Source: Streptomyces sp. NBC_01669 (GTDB lineage Bacteria > Actinomycetota > Actinomycetes > Streptomycetales > Streptomycetaceae). From it: a DNA stretch of 64,000 bases. The notes under the pieces are model-generated. The model ran no database searches, was not told the origin of the DNA, and was given only the letters and a program-made list of their open reading frames with translations. The position numbers were made by a program, and so were the translations under genes. Each line of letters opens with the position of its first letter. The stretch's first letter is position 1. Shown here piece after piece: positions 1 through 9,680 of the stretch. The DNA lies in NCBI RefSeq assembly GCF_026339735.1, contig NZ_JAPEQG010000001.1:8679001-8743000 (forward strand), in the 5' to 3' direction.

Positions 1-276
1 GCCTACGAGGTGCCCATGAGCTCCATCAAGTCCATGGTCGGTCACTCACTCGGCGCCATCGGCGCCATCGAGATCGCCGCCTGCGTGCTGTCCCTGGTCA
101 ACCAGACAGTGCCGCCGACGGCGAACTACGAAACCCCGGACCCGGAGTGCGACCTCGACTACGTGCCGCGTGACGCACGGCCCCGGAAGCTGCGCAGCGT
201 CCTGTCGGTCGGCAGCGGATTCGGTGGATTCCAGTCTGCTGTGGCCCTGACCAGAACAGGTGGGAGGACACCATGA
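1..276 (+). CDS. Type II PKS ketosynthase alpha, C-terminal end (partial)
   Basis: This is the last 91 codons of a beta-ketoacyl synthase; the start lies upstream of the window. The motif MVGHSLGA carries a catalytic-triad His of the KS fold, and the end ([11 protein letters not shown]) is the usual KS-alpha C-terminus. In the pathway this subunit would catalyse decarboxylative Claisen condensation of malonyl units on the ACP, as a heterodimer with the chain-length factor. The stop overlaps the next start (ATGA), so the two subunits are translationally coupled. Neighbouring ACP and two cyclase genes follow the order of whiE-type spore-pigment clusters, which makes this the likely product class. 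The active-site Cys lies outside the window. Confidence 0.93.
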   Translation, partial: AYEVPMSSIKSMVGHSLGAIGAIEIAACVLSLVNQTVPPTANYETPDPECDLDYVPRDARPRKLRSVLSVGSGFGGFQSAVALTRTGGRTP

Positions 277-1523
277 GCACCCGAAAGGCCCGGCGCACTG
301 TTGTCACCGGCATCGGTGTCGTCGCCCCCAACGGCACGACCACCGAGTCGTTCTGGAAGAGGACGCACGAAGGGACGAGCGTCCTCGACCGCGTCACCCG
401 CGAGGGGTGCGAGCACCTGCCGCTGCGGGTCGCAGGCGAGATCAGGGGCTTCGACCCGGTGGACCTGATCGAGGAACGCTATCTCGTGCAGACCGACCGG
501 TTCACGCATTTCGCGATGGCCGCAGCGGATCTCGCCCTCGACGACGCCCGGATCGGCCGGGCCGACTACGAGGGCGACCCGTTCGCCGTGGGAGTGGTGA
601 CCGCTGCCGGCTCCGGCGGCGGCGAGTTCGGCCAGCGCGAGCTGCAGCGGCTGTGGGGACAGGGGTCCAATTACGTCGGCCCCTACCAGTCCATCGCCTG
701 GTTCTACGCGGCAAGCACCGGCCAGATCTCCATCCGGGGCGGATTCAAGGGGCCGTGCGCCGTCGTGGCCAGCGACGAAGCGGGCGGTCTGGACGCATTG
801 GCGCATGCCGCACGGTCCATCCGCGGCGGCACCGACGCAGTGGTCGTCGGCGCCGCCGAGGCACCTCTGGCCCCGTACTCGGTCGTCTGCCAGCTCGGGT
901 ACGAGGACCTCAGCGTCTGCGACGACCCCGCCCGGGCCTACCGCCCCTTCACCGCGGACGCGTGCGGCTTCGTACCCGCCGAGGGCGGTGCCATGCTCGT
1001 GGTCGAGGAGGAGGCCGCGGCGAACCGCCGCGGGGCCCGGGTCAGGGCCGAACTGGCGGGCCACTCCGCGACATTCACCGGGGCATCCCGGTGGGAGGAG
1101 TCCCGGGAGGGGCTCGCCCGGGCGATCAGCGGTGCCCTGCGGGAGGCTGGCTGTGCGCCGGAGGAGATCGACGTGGTCTTCGCCGACGCCCTCGGCGTAC
1201 CCTCCGCCGACCGCGCCGAAGCACTGGCCATCGCCGACGCGCTCGGCGGGCACGGCAAGCGGGTACCCGTGACGGCGCCCAAGACCGGTATCGGCCGCGC
1301 CTACTGCGGGGCGCCGGTGCTGGACGCGGCAGCCGCCGTACTGGCCATGGAGAACGGCCTGATACCTCCGACCCCGAACGTCGTCGACGTGTGTCACGAA
1401 ATCGATGTCGTCACCGGCCGGGCACGCCCCGCCGAACTGCGGACGGCGCTCGTGCTGAGCCGCGGCCTCATGGGTTCGAACGCGGCCATCGTGCTGCGGC
1501 GCCCCACCGCTACCCACGCGTGA
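273..1523 (+). CDS. Type II PKS chain-length factor (KS-beta)
   Basis: A 416-residue KS homologue immediately coupled to KS-alpha. The N-terminal [12 protein letters not shown] motif and overall length fit chain-length factors, the catalytically dead partner that shapes the polyketide cavity. Where KS-alpha has its nucleophilic Cys and most CLFs have Gln, this protein reads [10 protein letters not shown], placing Glu (about residue 169) at that position. The start is the ATG of the ATGA overlap. An ACP gene follows 15 bp downstream. The role as KS partner is certain by family and position; that the product is a spore pigment is inferred from the gene order and from the TcmI-like cyclase downstream. 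Confidence 0.92.
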   Translation: MSTRKARRTVVTGIGVVAPNGTTTESFWKRTHEGTSVLDRVTREGCEHLPLRVAGEIRGFDPVDLIEERYLVQTDRFTHFAMAAADLALDDARIGRADYEGDPFAVGVVTAAGSGGGEFGQRELQRLWGQGSNYVGPYQSIAWFYAASTGQISIRGGFKGPCAVVASDEAGGLDALAHAARSIRGGTDAVVVGAAEAPLAPYSVVCQLGYEDLSVCDDPARAYRPFTADACGFVPAEGGAMLVVEEEAAANRRGARVRAELAGHSATFTGASRWEESREGLARAISGALREAGCAPEEIDVVFADALGVPSADRAEALAIADALGGHGKRVPVTAPKTGIGRAYCGAPVLDAAAAVLAMENGLIPPTPNVVDVCHEIDVVTGRARPAELRTALVLSRGLMGSNAAIVLRRPTATHA

Positions 1524-1538
1524 GAAGGAGAAGCCCTC

Positions 1539-2277
<739 letters not shown>

Positions 2278-2293
2278 CCCCCTGCCCGCCCAT

Positions 2294-2330
2294 GGCCGGC
2301 CACCCCGCCGCCCCGGCGGGGTGGCCGGCC
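2294..2330 (+). terminator. Perfect 16-bp hairpin inside the PKS operon
   Basis: Arms 2294-2309 and 2315-2330 are exact reverse complements around a 5-base loop. The hairpin lies between the aromatase/cyclase stop and the ribosome site of the TcmI-like cyclase gene. There is no T-run. It may attenuate transcription, act as a processing site or stabilise the upstream mRNA 3' end; which of these is inference. Confidence 0.6.
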
Positions 2331-2354
2331 GGGTATCAGAAAGGCATCCTGCCC

Positions 2355-2687
2355 ATGCATCACGCTCTGATCGTCGCCCGGATGGCGCCGGAGTCGGCGC
2401 CGGACATCGCCGAACTGTTCGCCGCCTCCGACGGCGGCGAACTGCCGCACCTCGTCGGAGTCAACCGGCGCAAGCTGTTCCAGTTCGGCGACGTCTATCT
2501 GCACCTGATCGAATCCGACCGCCCGCCGGGTCCGGAGATCGCCAAGGTGCACCAGCACCCGGAGTTCCAGGACCTCAGCGAGAGGCTCACCGCCTTCATC
2601 AGTCCGTACGACCCCCAGACCTGGCGTGGTCCGAAGGACGCGATGGCCCATGAGTTCTACCGGTGGGAGCGCGACTCCAGCGCCTGA
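2355..2687 (+). CDS. TcmI-family polyketide cyclase
   Basis: A 110-residue protein with the small ferredoxin-like fold signature of TcmI/WhiE ORFVII cyclases (HHALIVARMAP start, conserved LFQFGDVYLHLIE core). These enzymes direct closure of later rings of aromatic polyketides. The ATG at 2355 is chosen because AGAAAGG lies about 10 bases upstream; a longer in-frame extension would run back into the aromatase gene and lacks family sequence. It is the last gene of the plus-strand pigment operon and ends before a strong bidirectional terminator. Confidence 0.88.
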   Translation: MHHALIVARMAPESAPDIAELFAASDGGELPHLVGVNRRKLFQFGDVYLHLIESDRPPGPEIAKVHQHPEFQDLSERLTAFISPYDPQTWRGPKDAMAHEFYRWERDSSA

Positions 2688-2699
2688 GGCACACCAACG

Positions 2700-2739
2700 A
2701 TCGCCCCGGGTCCGGCTTCAGAGCCGGACCCGGGGCGAT
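2700..2739. terminator. Bidirectional terminator between convergent genes
   Basis: Two 18-base arms (2700-2717 and 2722-2739) pair perfectly around a TCAG loop. It sits between the cyclase stop (2687) and the stop of the minus-strand methyltransferase (2758), so it probably ends transcription from both sides. Confidence 0.88.
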
Positions 2740-2757
2740 TCCGTGAGGCGAAACGGT

Positions 2758-3816
2758 TCAGCTGGGCACGATGCACTCGAACGCGTGCAGATATCCGTTG
2801 ACCGGGCTGATGTCGTCGACGATCAGCCCCGCTTCCTCCATCCGCCCGATCAGGCTCTCCTTGGTGTGCTTCGCACCGCCGACGTTGAGGAGCAGCAACA
2901 GGTCCATGGCGGTGGTGAACCGCATCGACGGGGTGTCGTCGACCAGGTTCTCGATGATCACGACCCGGGCACCCGGGCGGGCCGAGGCCATGACATTGCG
3001 CAGGGTCCTGCGCGTGCTCTCGTCGTCCCATTCCAGGATGTTCTTGATGATGTAGAGATCCGCCTCGACCGGGATCGCCTCGCGGCAGTCCCCGGCGACG
3101 ATGCTGGTCCGTCCGGCGAGCGCTCCGCCGTCCCGCAGCCGGGCATCGGCGCGCGCGACCACGCCGGGCAGATCCATCAGCGTGCCGCGGACCTTCGGGT
3201 GCTTCTCCAACAGGCTGGCGAGCACGTGCCCCTGACCGCCGCCGATGTCGGCGACCTCGGACACCCCGGCGAGGTCGAGGAGTTCGGCGACATCCAGCGC
3301 GGACTGCATGCTGGAGGTGGTCATGGCCCGGTTGAAGATCTGCGCCGACTCGTGCGCGTCCTCGTGGAGGTAGTCGAAGAACCCCTTCCCGTACACGTCG
3401 GGGAAGACGCTCGTGCCGGAGCGCACCGCGTCGTCCAGCCGCGGCCAGACCTCCCAGGTCCAGGGCTCGGTGCACCACAGGGAGATGTACCGCAGGCTGT
3501 TCGGGTCGTCCTCGCGCAGCAGCCGGGACATGTCGGTGTGGACGAAACTTCCGTCGGCGGTCTCGGCGAAGATTCCGTAGCAGGACAAGGCGCGCAGCAG
3601 CCGACGCAGCGGCGCCGGCTCCGCGTTCACCTCCGCCGCGAGCTCGGCTGCGGTGGCCGGCGTCTCACCGAGCGCGTCGGCGACGCCCAGCCGGGCCGCC
3701 GCGCGCACGGCCGCGGCGCAGGCCGCGCCGAAGACGATCTCGCGCAGCCGCATTCCCGGCTGCGGGGTGTGCAGGGGAGTGGTGGGGATGGGGGTGGTGG
3801 TGCTCACGGTGGTCAT
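2758..3816 (-). CDS. SAM-dependent O-methyltransferase, pigment-cluster associated
   Basis: A 352-residue protein of the TcmN/TcmO-like O-methyltransferase family: an N-terminal dimerisation/winged-helix region (about 20-110) followed by a Rossmann domain with the SAM motif DIGGGQGH (from residue 190). The start ATG at 3816 has GAGAAGAAG upstream; the open frame extends further but into the next gene. It probably methylates a hydroxyl of the aromatic product. Oddly, the region that normally reads LHDW with the general-base His reads ILEWDDE, so the usual catalytic His is not visible. It lies 34 bp downstream of the beta-helix gene on the same strand. Confidence 0.85.
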   Translation of the reverse strand: MTTVSTTTPIPTTPLHTPQPGMRLREIVFGAACAAAVRAAARLGVADALGETPATAAELAAEVNAEPAPLRRLLRALSCYGIFAETADGSFVHTDMSRLLREDDPNSLRYISLWCTEPWTWEVWPRLDDAVRSGTSVFPDVYGKGFFDYLHEDAHESAQIFNRAMTTSSMQSALDVAELLDLAGVSEVADIGGGQGHVLASLLEKHPKVRGTLMDLPGVVARADARLRDGGALAGRTSIVAGDCREAIPVEADLYIIKNILEWDDESTRRTLRNVMASARPGARVVIIENLVDDTPSMRFTTAMDLLLLLNVGGAKHTKESLIGRMEEAGLIVDDISPVNGYLHAFECIVPS

Positions 3817-3850
3817 ACCGTCTCGCTTCTTCTCGTGCGGGGGGTCGCGG

Positions 3851-4924
3851 TCAGCACATGCCAGTCGGTGCGGACGTCGCGCATGTGTTGCCGACGAAGG
3901 TGTTGTTCCGTCCGGCTTCCTGGTTGGCCAGGTCCGCGGGCCGGTTTCCCAGCACCACATTGCGGCTGATGGTGTTGCCGGTGTTGTGGGCGCCCACGAA
4001 GCTCTTGAACAGCACGAGGCCGCCGGAGAGCGGGGTGGCGCCGACGTTGTTCCGGATCGTGTTGTCGCGCACCTTGGTGTCCACGGTGCCGGTGAGGACG
4101 ATGCCGGAGCCCTGAATGGCGGGAAGCCGGGGGGTCGCCGCACAGAACTTGTTGTTGTCGGTGATCCGGTTGTTGTGGATGGTCATCACCCCGGCCTGCG
4201 GCTTGCCCTCGTCGCCGACGACGAACATGCCGCTGCAATTGCCGGTGGCGGTGTTGTCCCGGACGGTGAGGTTGCGGACCCGGCGGGCGGTGATGCCGAT
4301 CCGGTTGTTCGTCAGCGTGTTGCCGCGGAGCTGCGTCCCGTGGGTGTCGGTGGCTCCACCCTCCTCGGCCACGGTGTTCGCGACGAAGATGCCGGCGTCG
4401 CCGTTGCCATGGGCGGTGTTGCTCCGGAGCTCGGAGCGGGTCGACCTCTCCTGGGCGATGCCCCAGACGCCGTTGGTGTCGGAGGTCACCTGCCGGACCT
4501 TCAGACCGTCGGTCCATGACGCCCAGATGCCGTTCTTCTTGAATCCGGAGACGGTGAGGGAGCGGATGCTCACACCGTCGACGGTGTGACCGGACGTGCC
4601 CAGTACGCAGACGCCGCTGCCGGCTTTCGCACAGGCGTTGCCGGTCTTGGTCCCGGTCGAGGCCGGCTTGATGACGGTCTTGGCCCCGGTGCCGCGCAGG
4701 GTCAGCCCCTGCTTCTTGATCAGGACGCTCTCGTGGTAGGTGCCGGGCTCGACGACGATGGTGTCACCCGTCCGGGCGGCGTCCACGGCGGCCTGGATCG
4801 ACTGGCCCGGATGGACCGTGCGCACAGCCGGGGTGGCGGCGGAGACGGACGGTTCGGCGCAGGCCACCGCGGTGGCCGAGACGACTGCCATGCACACGAG
4901 GTTGGTGATGTGGCTTTTCCTCAT
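3851..4924 (-). CDS. Secreted right-handed parallel beta-helix protein
   Basis: A 357-residue exported protein. It begins with a short basic stretch and hydrophobic segment ending near VACAEPSVSAA, which could be a Sec signal or a lipobox-like site. After a conserved HPGQSIQAAVDAARTGDTIVVEPGTYHE start come repeated Asn-rich rungs (NNRIT, DNTIRNN, RDNTATGN) typical of NosD/pectate-lyase-like beta-helices. Such proteins often bind or cleave polysaccharides; no catalytic set is obvious, so the substrate is unknown. It is 34 bp upstream of the methyltransferase, probably co-transcribed, so it may be sporulation-linked. Confidence 0.8.
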   Translation of the reverse strand: MRKSHITNLVCMAVVSATAVACAEPSVSAATPAVRTVHPGQSIQAAVDAARTGDTIVVEPGTYHESVLIKKQGLTLRGTGAKTVIKPASTGTKTGNACAKAGSGVCVLGTSGHTVDGVSIRSLTVSGFKKNGIWASWTDGLKVRQVTSDTNGVWGIAQERSTRSELRSNTAHGNGDAGIFVANTVAEEGGATDTHGTQLRGNTLTNNRIGITARRVRNLTVRDNTATGNCSGMFVVGDEGKPQAGVMTIHNNRITDNNKFCAATPRLPAIQGSGIVLTGTVDTKVRDNTIRNNVGATPLSGGLVLFKSFVGAHNTGNTISRNVVLGNRPADLANQEAGRNNTFVGNTCATSAPTGMC

Positions 4925-5072
4925 GAGCCGAAGCTATGGGCGATCGCCGCCCACTGCCACGCAGGGTGAGCGGACGAGCGTATCCCGTGCCCGAATGGCT
5001 TACGACCGGACGGCCGCGTCGCACGTCCGGGGGGTGCTCGCGGTGTGGCGCATTCGGGTGGCTCGGCGCGTC

Positions 5073-6701
5073 TCAGCTCTGAGCCCCGCTGCCGGGCGCC
5101 ACGACGGAGCGGGCCCACCGGTAGTCGGCCTTGCCGCTCGGTGAGCGCTGGATCTGCGGGGCGATCACCAGCTGCCGTGGGATCTTGTATCCGGCGAGAC
5201 GGGTCCGGCAGTGCGCCTGGACGTCGTCGAGCGAGGGCTCGGCCGCCCCTTCCCGCAACTGCACGACCGCCGCCACGTGGTTGCCCCACCGGGCGTCGGG
5301 CACACCCGCCACCAGTGCGTCGTACACGTCCGGATGGGACTTGAGCGCCTGTTCGACCTCCTCCGGGTACACCTTCTCGCCCCCGGTGTTGATGCACTGG
5401 GAGCCGCGTCCGAGGACGGTGACGATCCCGTCCACGTCGACGGTCGCCATGTCGCCGAGCAGCACCCACCGCTCCTCGCCCTTGCGGAAGAACGTCTCCG
5501 CGGTCTTCTTCGGGTCGTTGTAGTAGCCGAGCGGCACGTGTCCCCGTTGGGCGATCCGCCCTGCCTCGCCGGGCGCCACCGGTTCGTACGTCGACGGATC
5601 GACCACCGCGGTGCGGGAGTTGACCTGGAGGCGGAAGCCGTTCTCCGGACCGGAGTCGGCCGTCGCCGTGCCGTTGAAGCCGGACTCGGACGAGCCGAAG
5701 TTGTTCAGCAGCATCACGGTGGGCACCAGCGACTGGAACTCTGCGCGCACGGAGTCCGACATGATCGCGCCGGAGCTGGAGACGGAGAACATGGACGAAC
5801 AGTCGGTGCCCTTCAGCGGTCCCTTCAGTGCGTCGATCAGCGGCCGCAGCATCGCGTCGCCGACCAGCGACACGCTGGTGACCTTCTCCTTCTCGATCGT
5901 CCGGAGCACCTCCTCGGGGACGAACTTGCGGTGGATGACGACCCGCTGCCCGAAGTTGAACCCGATGAACGCGGTGAGCGTCGAGGTGCCGTGCATCAGC
6001 GGGGGAGTGGGGAAGAACGTGATGCCGTCTCCGCCCGCGGCCACCCGCTCGGCCAGCTCCTGCGGCGTCTTCACCGGTTCACCGGTCGGGGCGCCGCCGC
6101 CGAGGCCGGAGAAGAAGAGGTCCTCCTGGCGCCACATCACACCCTTGGGCATACCCGTGGTCCCACCGGTATAGATGATGAACTGGTCGTCGGCCGAGCG
6201 CGGGGCGAAGCCGCGCCCGGGATTCCCGGCCGCCTCGGCGTCGGCGAACGCCACGGCATCCGAACCGGGGGCGCCCGCCACCGGCGTGCCCACCCGTACG
6301 AGGTGACGGAGCTTGCGGGCCTTCGGCGCGGCGGCCGCGACCCGCTCGTCGAACTCGGCGTCGAAGACCAGCCCCGCCAGATCCGCATCGCGGTAGAGGT
6401 AGATCAATTCCTCTTCCACGTAACGGTAATTGACATTGACCGGCACCAGGCGCGCCTTGAGGCAGGCCAGTACGGTCTGGAGGTACTCGATGCCGTTGTA
6501 GAGGTGGAGGCCGAGGTGCTCTCCCGGCGTGAGGCCCGCGTCGATCAGGTGGTGGGCGATCCGGTTGGCGGCGGTGTCCAGCTCCGCGTAGGTGAGCCGG
6601 CGTTCCGCACCCGTACCGGGGTGGTCGAGGTAGACGAGCGCCTCGCGATCCGGGACCGCGTCGACGACCGACTCGAACAGGTCGGCAAGGTTGTACTCCA
6701 C
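5073..6701 (-). CDS. Acyl-CoA synthetase, FadD19-like
   Basis: An ANL-superfamily adenylate-forming ligase with the P-loop YTGGTTGMPKG, a NNFGSSESG A5-like motif and the C-terminal RSPSGKADYRW lysine motif. It activates a carboxylic acid to its CoA thioester. Sequence is closest, from memory, to mycobacterial FadD19, which activates C5-branched steroid side chains. The GTG at 6701 (protein starts VEYNLADLFESV) is preferred because AGGAGG lies four bases upstream and family members begin there; an ATG at 6743 adds 14 unconserved residues. It is divergent from an EchA19-like hydratase, the same arrangement as fadD19/echA19 in mycobacteria. Confidence 0.87.
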   Translation of the reverse strand: MEYNLADLFESVVDAVPDREALVYLDHPGTGAERRLTYAELDTAANRIAHHLIDAGLTPGEHLGLHLYNGIEYLQTVLACLKARLVPVNVNYRYVEEELIYLYRDADLAGLVFDAEFDERVAAAAPKARKLRHLVRVGTPVAGAPGSDAVAFADAEAAGNPGRGFAPRSADDQFIIYTGGTTGMPKGVMWRQEDLFFSGLGGGAPTGEPVKTPQELAERVAAGGDGITFFPTPPLMHGTSTLTAFIGFNFGQRVVIHRKFVPEEVLRTIEKEKVTSVSLVGDAMLRPLIDALKGPLKGTDCSSMFSVSSSGAIMSDSVRAEFQSLVPTVMLLNNFGSSESGFNGTATADSGPENGFRLQVNSRTAVVDPSTYEPVAPGEAGRIAQRGHVPLGYYNDPKKTAETFFRKGEERWVLLGDMATVDVDGIVTVLGRGSQCINTGGEKVYPEEVEQALKSHPDVYDALVAGVPDARWGNHVAAVVQLREGAAEPSLDDVQAHCRTRLAGYKIPRQLVIAPQIQRSPSGKADYRWARSVVAPGSGAQS

Positions 6702-6832
6702 CGTTCCTCCTGACCCCGGGGCGCTGAGTGGCTCGGCGGTCATTAGAACGCCGACCGGTGCAACTGGGAAGAGGTGCCGTGGAAGAAAACTGACTGACTG
6801 TCAGGAAACTATTGAACTGAACCCCGACCTAC

Positions 6833-6846
6833 TGCAACCTGTTCTA
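6833..6846. promoter_or_regulatory. KstR-like operator candidate in divergent promoter
   Basis: The 14-mer TGCAACCTGTTCTA fits the published KstR pattern TnnAACnnGTTnnA exactly. It lies between the divergent acyl-CoA synthetase and enoyl-CoA hydratase starts, just upstream of the hydratase ribosome site (GGGAGG). KstR is a TetR-family repressor of steroid catabolism in actinobacteria. A single degenerate match can arise by chance, but position and gene content support it. A second small dyad (CTGACTGTCAG, 6794-6804) lies nearby. Confidence 0.5.
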
Positions 6847-6869
6847 GATCTGGAGACGGGAGGCAGGCA

Positions 6870-7670
6870 ATGGGTGGTACGGAACACCTCACCGTGCAGC
6901 GCGAAGGCGCCACACTGGTGCTCACCCTGAACAGGCCGGAGGCGAAGAACGCGCTCTCGCTGCCGATGCTGGTCGGGCTGTACGACGGCTGGCTGTCCGC
7001 CGACGAGGACGACGGCATCCGCTCCGTCGTCCTCACCGGCGCGGGCGGTACGTTCTGCGCCGGCATGGACCTCAAGGCCCTGGCGGGCAAGGGGATGGAG
7101 GGCGAGCAGTACCGGGACCGGATGACGGCCGACCCCGATCTGCACTGGAAGGCGATGCTGCGCCACCACCGCCCCCGCAAACCGGTCATCGCCGCAGTCG
7201 AGGGTCACTGCGTGGCCGGCGGCACCGAGATCCTGCAGGGCACGGACATCCGCATCGCCGGCGCGAGCGCCACCTTCGGACTCTTCGAGGTCAAGCGCGG
7301 ACTCTTCCCCATCGGCGGCTCGACGGTCCGGCTGCCCCGCCAGATCCCCCGCACCCACGCCCTCGAAATGCTTCTCACCGGACGCCCGTACAGCGCCGAT
7401 GAAGCCGCCCGTATCGGGCTCATCGGCCGAGTCGTCCCCGACGGCACCGCACTGGAGCAGGCCCTCGACGTCGCCGAGCGGATCAATGCCTGCGGCCCGC
7501 TCGCCGTCGAGGCCGTCAAAGCCTCCGTGTACGAGACCGCCGAGATGACCGAGACCGAGGGCCTCGCCGCCGAACTGAAGCGCGGCCGGCCGGTCTTCGC
7601 CACCGCCGACGCCAAGGAAGGCGCCCGCGCCTTCGCCGAGAAGCGCCCGCCCGTGTACCGGCGCGCCTGA
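6870..7670 (+). CDS. Enoyl-CoA hydratase, EchA19-like
   Basis: A 266-residue crotonase. The oxyanion-hole segments are AGGTFCAGMDLK and the VEGHCVAGGTE stretch, with QGTDIRIAG following. The C-terminus ends AFAEKRPP as in the EchA19 group. It hydrates 2-enoyl-CoA in beta-oxidation, here probably of a steroid or branched side chain. A strong GGGAGG site precedes the ATG. The DUF35 gene starts 15 bp after its stop, followed without gaps by two thiolase-like genes, so this is the first gene of a four-gene operon. Confidence 0.9.
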   Translation: MGGTEHLTVQREGATLVLTLNRPEAKNALSLPMLVGLYDGWLSADEDDGIRSVVLTGAGGTFCAGMDLKALAGKGMEGEQYRDRMTADPDLHWKAMLRHHRPRKPVIAAVEGHCVAGGTEILQGTDIRIAGASATFGLFEVKRGLFPIGGSTVRLPRQIPRTHALEMLLTGRPYSADEAARIGLIGRVVPDGTALEQALDVAERINACGPLAVEAVKASVYETAEMTETEGLAAELKRGRPVFATADAKEGARAFAEKRPPVYRRA

Positions 7671-7685
7671 GCCAAGGAGACAACC

Positions 7686-8627
7686 GTGCCCGACGTCCTC
7701 AGCGCACCGCTGGTGGTCGAGTTCCCCTTCACCCGCTCCCTCGGCCCCGTCCAGAGCGCCTTCCTCACCGGGCTGCGCGAGAGGACCGTCCTCGGCGTGC
7801 GGACCGCCGATGGAAGAGTCCTCGTCCCGCCCGTCGAGTACGACCCCGTCACCGCCGAGGAACTCCGCGAACTGACCGAGGTCGCCGCCACCGGCACCGT
7901 CACCACCTGGGCCTGGAACCCCGCCCCACGCCGCGACCAGCCCCTCGCCACCCCGTTCGCCTGGGTACTGGTCAAGCTGGACGGGGCCGGTACCGCACTG
8001 CTCCACGTCCTCGACGCGCCGGGACCTGGAGCAGTGCACACCGGCATGCGCGTCCGCATCCGCTGGTCCCCGGAGCGTACCGGCGCCATCACGGACATTG
8101 CCTGCTTCGAACCGTACGAGGGCGAGGTCGGTCAACCATCCCCGCACAACGGTGAGTTCGCGGATCCTGTCACCGGCGTCGTCACCCCGGCCCGCCTCGA
8201 CTACACCTACACCCCCGGCCGCGCCCAGAGCGCGTACCTCAAAGCCCTCTCCGAGCAACGCACCGTCGGCGAGCGCTGCCCGTCCTGCCGCAAGGTGTAT
8301 GTCCCGCCCCGCGGCGCCTGCCCCACCTGCGGCGTCGCCACCGCCGAACAGGTCGAGGTCGGCCCGCGCGGCACCGTCACCACCTACTGCATCGTCAACA
8401 TCAAGGCGAAGAACCTCGACATCGAAGTGCCGTACGTCTACGCCCACATCGCGCTCGACGGCGCCGACCTCGCCCTGCACGGACGGATCGGCGGCATCCC
8501 GTACGACCAGGTGCGTATGGGACTGCGGGTCGAACCCGTCTGGACCGGCGAGGGCCGCCACCCCGACCACTACCGGCCCACCGGAGAGCCGGACGCCGAC
8601 TACGACGTGTACAAGGAGCTGCTGTAG
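7686..8627 (+). CDS. Tandem OB-fold/DUF35 protein with one zinc ribbon
   Basis: A 313-residue protein with two DUF35-like halves. The C-terminal half (about 175-313) keeps the rubredoxin-like zinc ribbon CPSCRKVYVPPRGACPTCG and an OB fold. The N-terminal half has the same layout (VRTADGRVLVPP) but lost the cysteines. DUF35 proteins pair with Ltp-type thiolases/aldolases and stabilise them or form the acyl-CoA tunnel. The start is GTG behind AAGGAG. Its stop directly abuts the next ATG, consistent with a protein complex with the following gene product. In mycobacteria a DUF35 gene also precedes ltp4-ltp3. Confidence 0.85.
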   Translation: MPDVLSAPLVVEFPFTRSLGPVQSAFLTGLRERTVLGVRTADGRVLVPPVEYDPVTAEELRELTEVAATGTVTTWAWNPAPRRDQPLATPFAWVLVKLDGAGTALLHVLDAPGPGAVHTGMRVRIRWSPERTGAITDIACFEPYEGEVGQPSPHNGEFADPVTGVVTPARLDYTYTPGRAQSAYLKALSEQRTVGERCPSCRKVYVPPRGACPTCGVATAEQVEVGPRGTVTTYCIVNIKAKNLDIEVPYVYAHIALDGADLALHGRIGGIPYDQVRMGLRVEPVWTGEGRHPDHYRPTGEPDADYDVYKELL

Positions 8628-9680
8628 ATGCGAGACGTAGCGATCGTCGCTTTCGCGCAGACGGATCATCTGCGGCGCACCGACGAACTCTCCGAAGTCG
8701 ACCTGCTGATGCCGGTCCTCCACCAGGTCCTCGGCGCCACCAGTCTGAAGGCGAGCGACATCGGGTTCACCTGCTCGGGATCCAGCGACTACCTCGCCGG
8801 CCGAGCCTTCTCCTTCACCATGGCGCTCGACGGCGTCGGCGCCCACCCGCCGATCTCCGAGTCCCATGTGGAGATGGACGGTGCCTGGGCGCTGTACGAG
8901 GCATGGGTGAAACTCCAGACCGGCGAGGCCGACACCGCTCTCGTCTACGCGTACGGGAAGTCCTCTCCCGGCGAAGTGCGCGACGTCCTCACCCGTCAGC
9001 TCGACCCGTATTACGTCGGCCCACTCTGGCCCGACTCCGTCGCCCTCGCCGCACTCCAGGCCCAGGCGCTGATCGACGCGGGCCACACAGACGAGGCCGC
9101 CCTCGCCGCGATCGCCGACCGCAGCCGCGCCGCAGCCGCGGACAACCCGCACGCACAGCTTTCGGGTTCGGTCCCGGCCGGTGACTACCTCGTACAGCCG
9201 CTCCGCACCGGCGACTGCCCGCCGGTCGGCGACGGCGCCGCCGCCGTGATCCTCGCCGCCGGTGACACGGCACGCGCCCTGTGCACCCGCCCCGCCTGGA
9301 TCCGGGGCATCGACCACCGCATCGAGGCCCACAGTCTCGGGGTGCGCGACTTGACCGACTCGCCGTCGACCCGCCTCGCCGCCGAACGCGCGGGGGCCTT
9401 CGAAGGACCGGTGGACACCGTGGAGCTGCATGCCCCGTTCACGTCGCAGGAGGTCGTGCTGCGCAGGGCGCTCGGACTCGACGCCGGCGTCAGCGTCAAC
9501 CCGTCCGGAGGGGCGCTCGCGGCCAACCCCGTCATGGCTGCCGGGCTGATTCGGCTCGGCGAGGCCGCGGCCCGCATCCAGCGCGGCGAGTCGGACCGGG
9601 CGCTCGCTCATGCCACCTCCGGGCCCTGCCTGCAACAGAATCTGGTCGCCGTCCTCGAAGGGGAGGCAGCTCATGCCTAA
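8628..9680 (+). CDS. Lipid-transfer-type thiolase/aldolase (Ltp family)
   Basis: A 350-residue thiolase-fold protein with the Ltp/SCP-x thiolase signatures TCSGSSDYLAG near residue 45 and VNPSGGALAANPVMAAGL near the C-terminus. It starts immediately at the DUF35 stop and ends overlapping the next gene by 8 bp, so the three are co-translated. Family members either cleave beta-ketoacyl-CoA with CoA or act as retro-aldolases on steroid side chains. I cannot say which from sequence. A canonical biosynthetic thiolase CxG loop is not seen, which fits the Ltp group. Confidence 0.86.
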   Translation: MRDVAIVAFAQTDHLRRTDELSEVDLLMPVLHQVLGATSLKASDIGFTCSGSSDYLAGRAFSFTMALDGVGAHPPISESHVEMDGAWALYEAWVKLQTGEADTALVYAYGKSSPGEVRDVLTRQLDPYYVGPLWPDSVALAALQAQALIDAGHTDEAALAAIADRSRAAAADNPHAQLSGSVPAGDYLVQPLRTGDCPPVGDGAAAVILAAGDTARALCTRPAWIRGIDHRIEAHSLGVRDLTDSPSTRLAAERAGAFEGPVDTVELHAPFTSQEVVLRRALGLDAGVSVNPSGGALAANPVMAAGLIRLGEAAARIQRGESDRALAHATSGPCLQQNLVAVLEGEAAHA

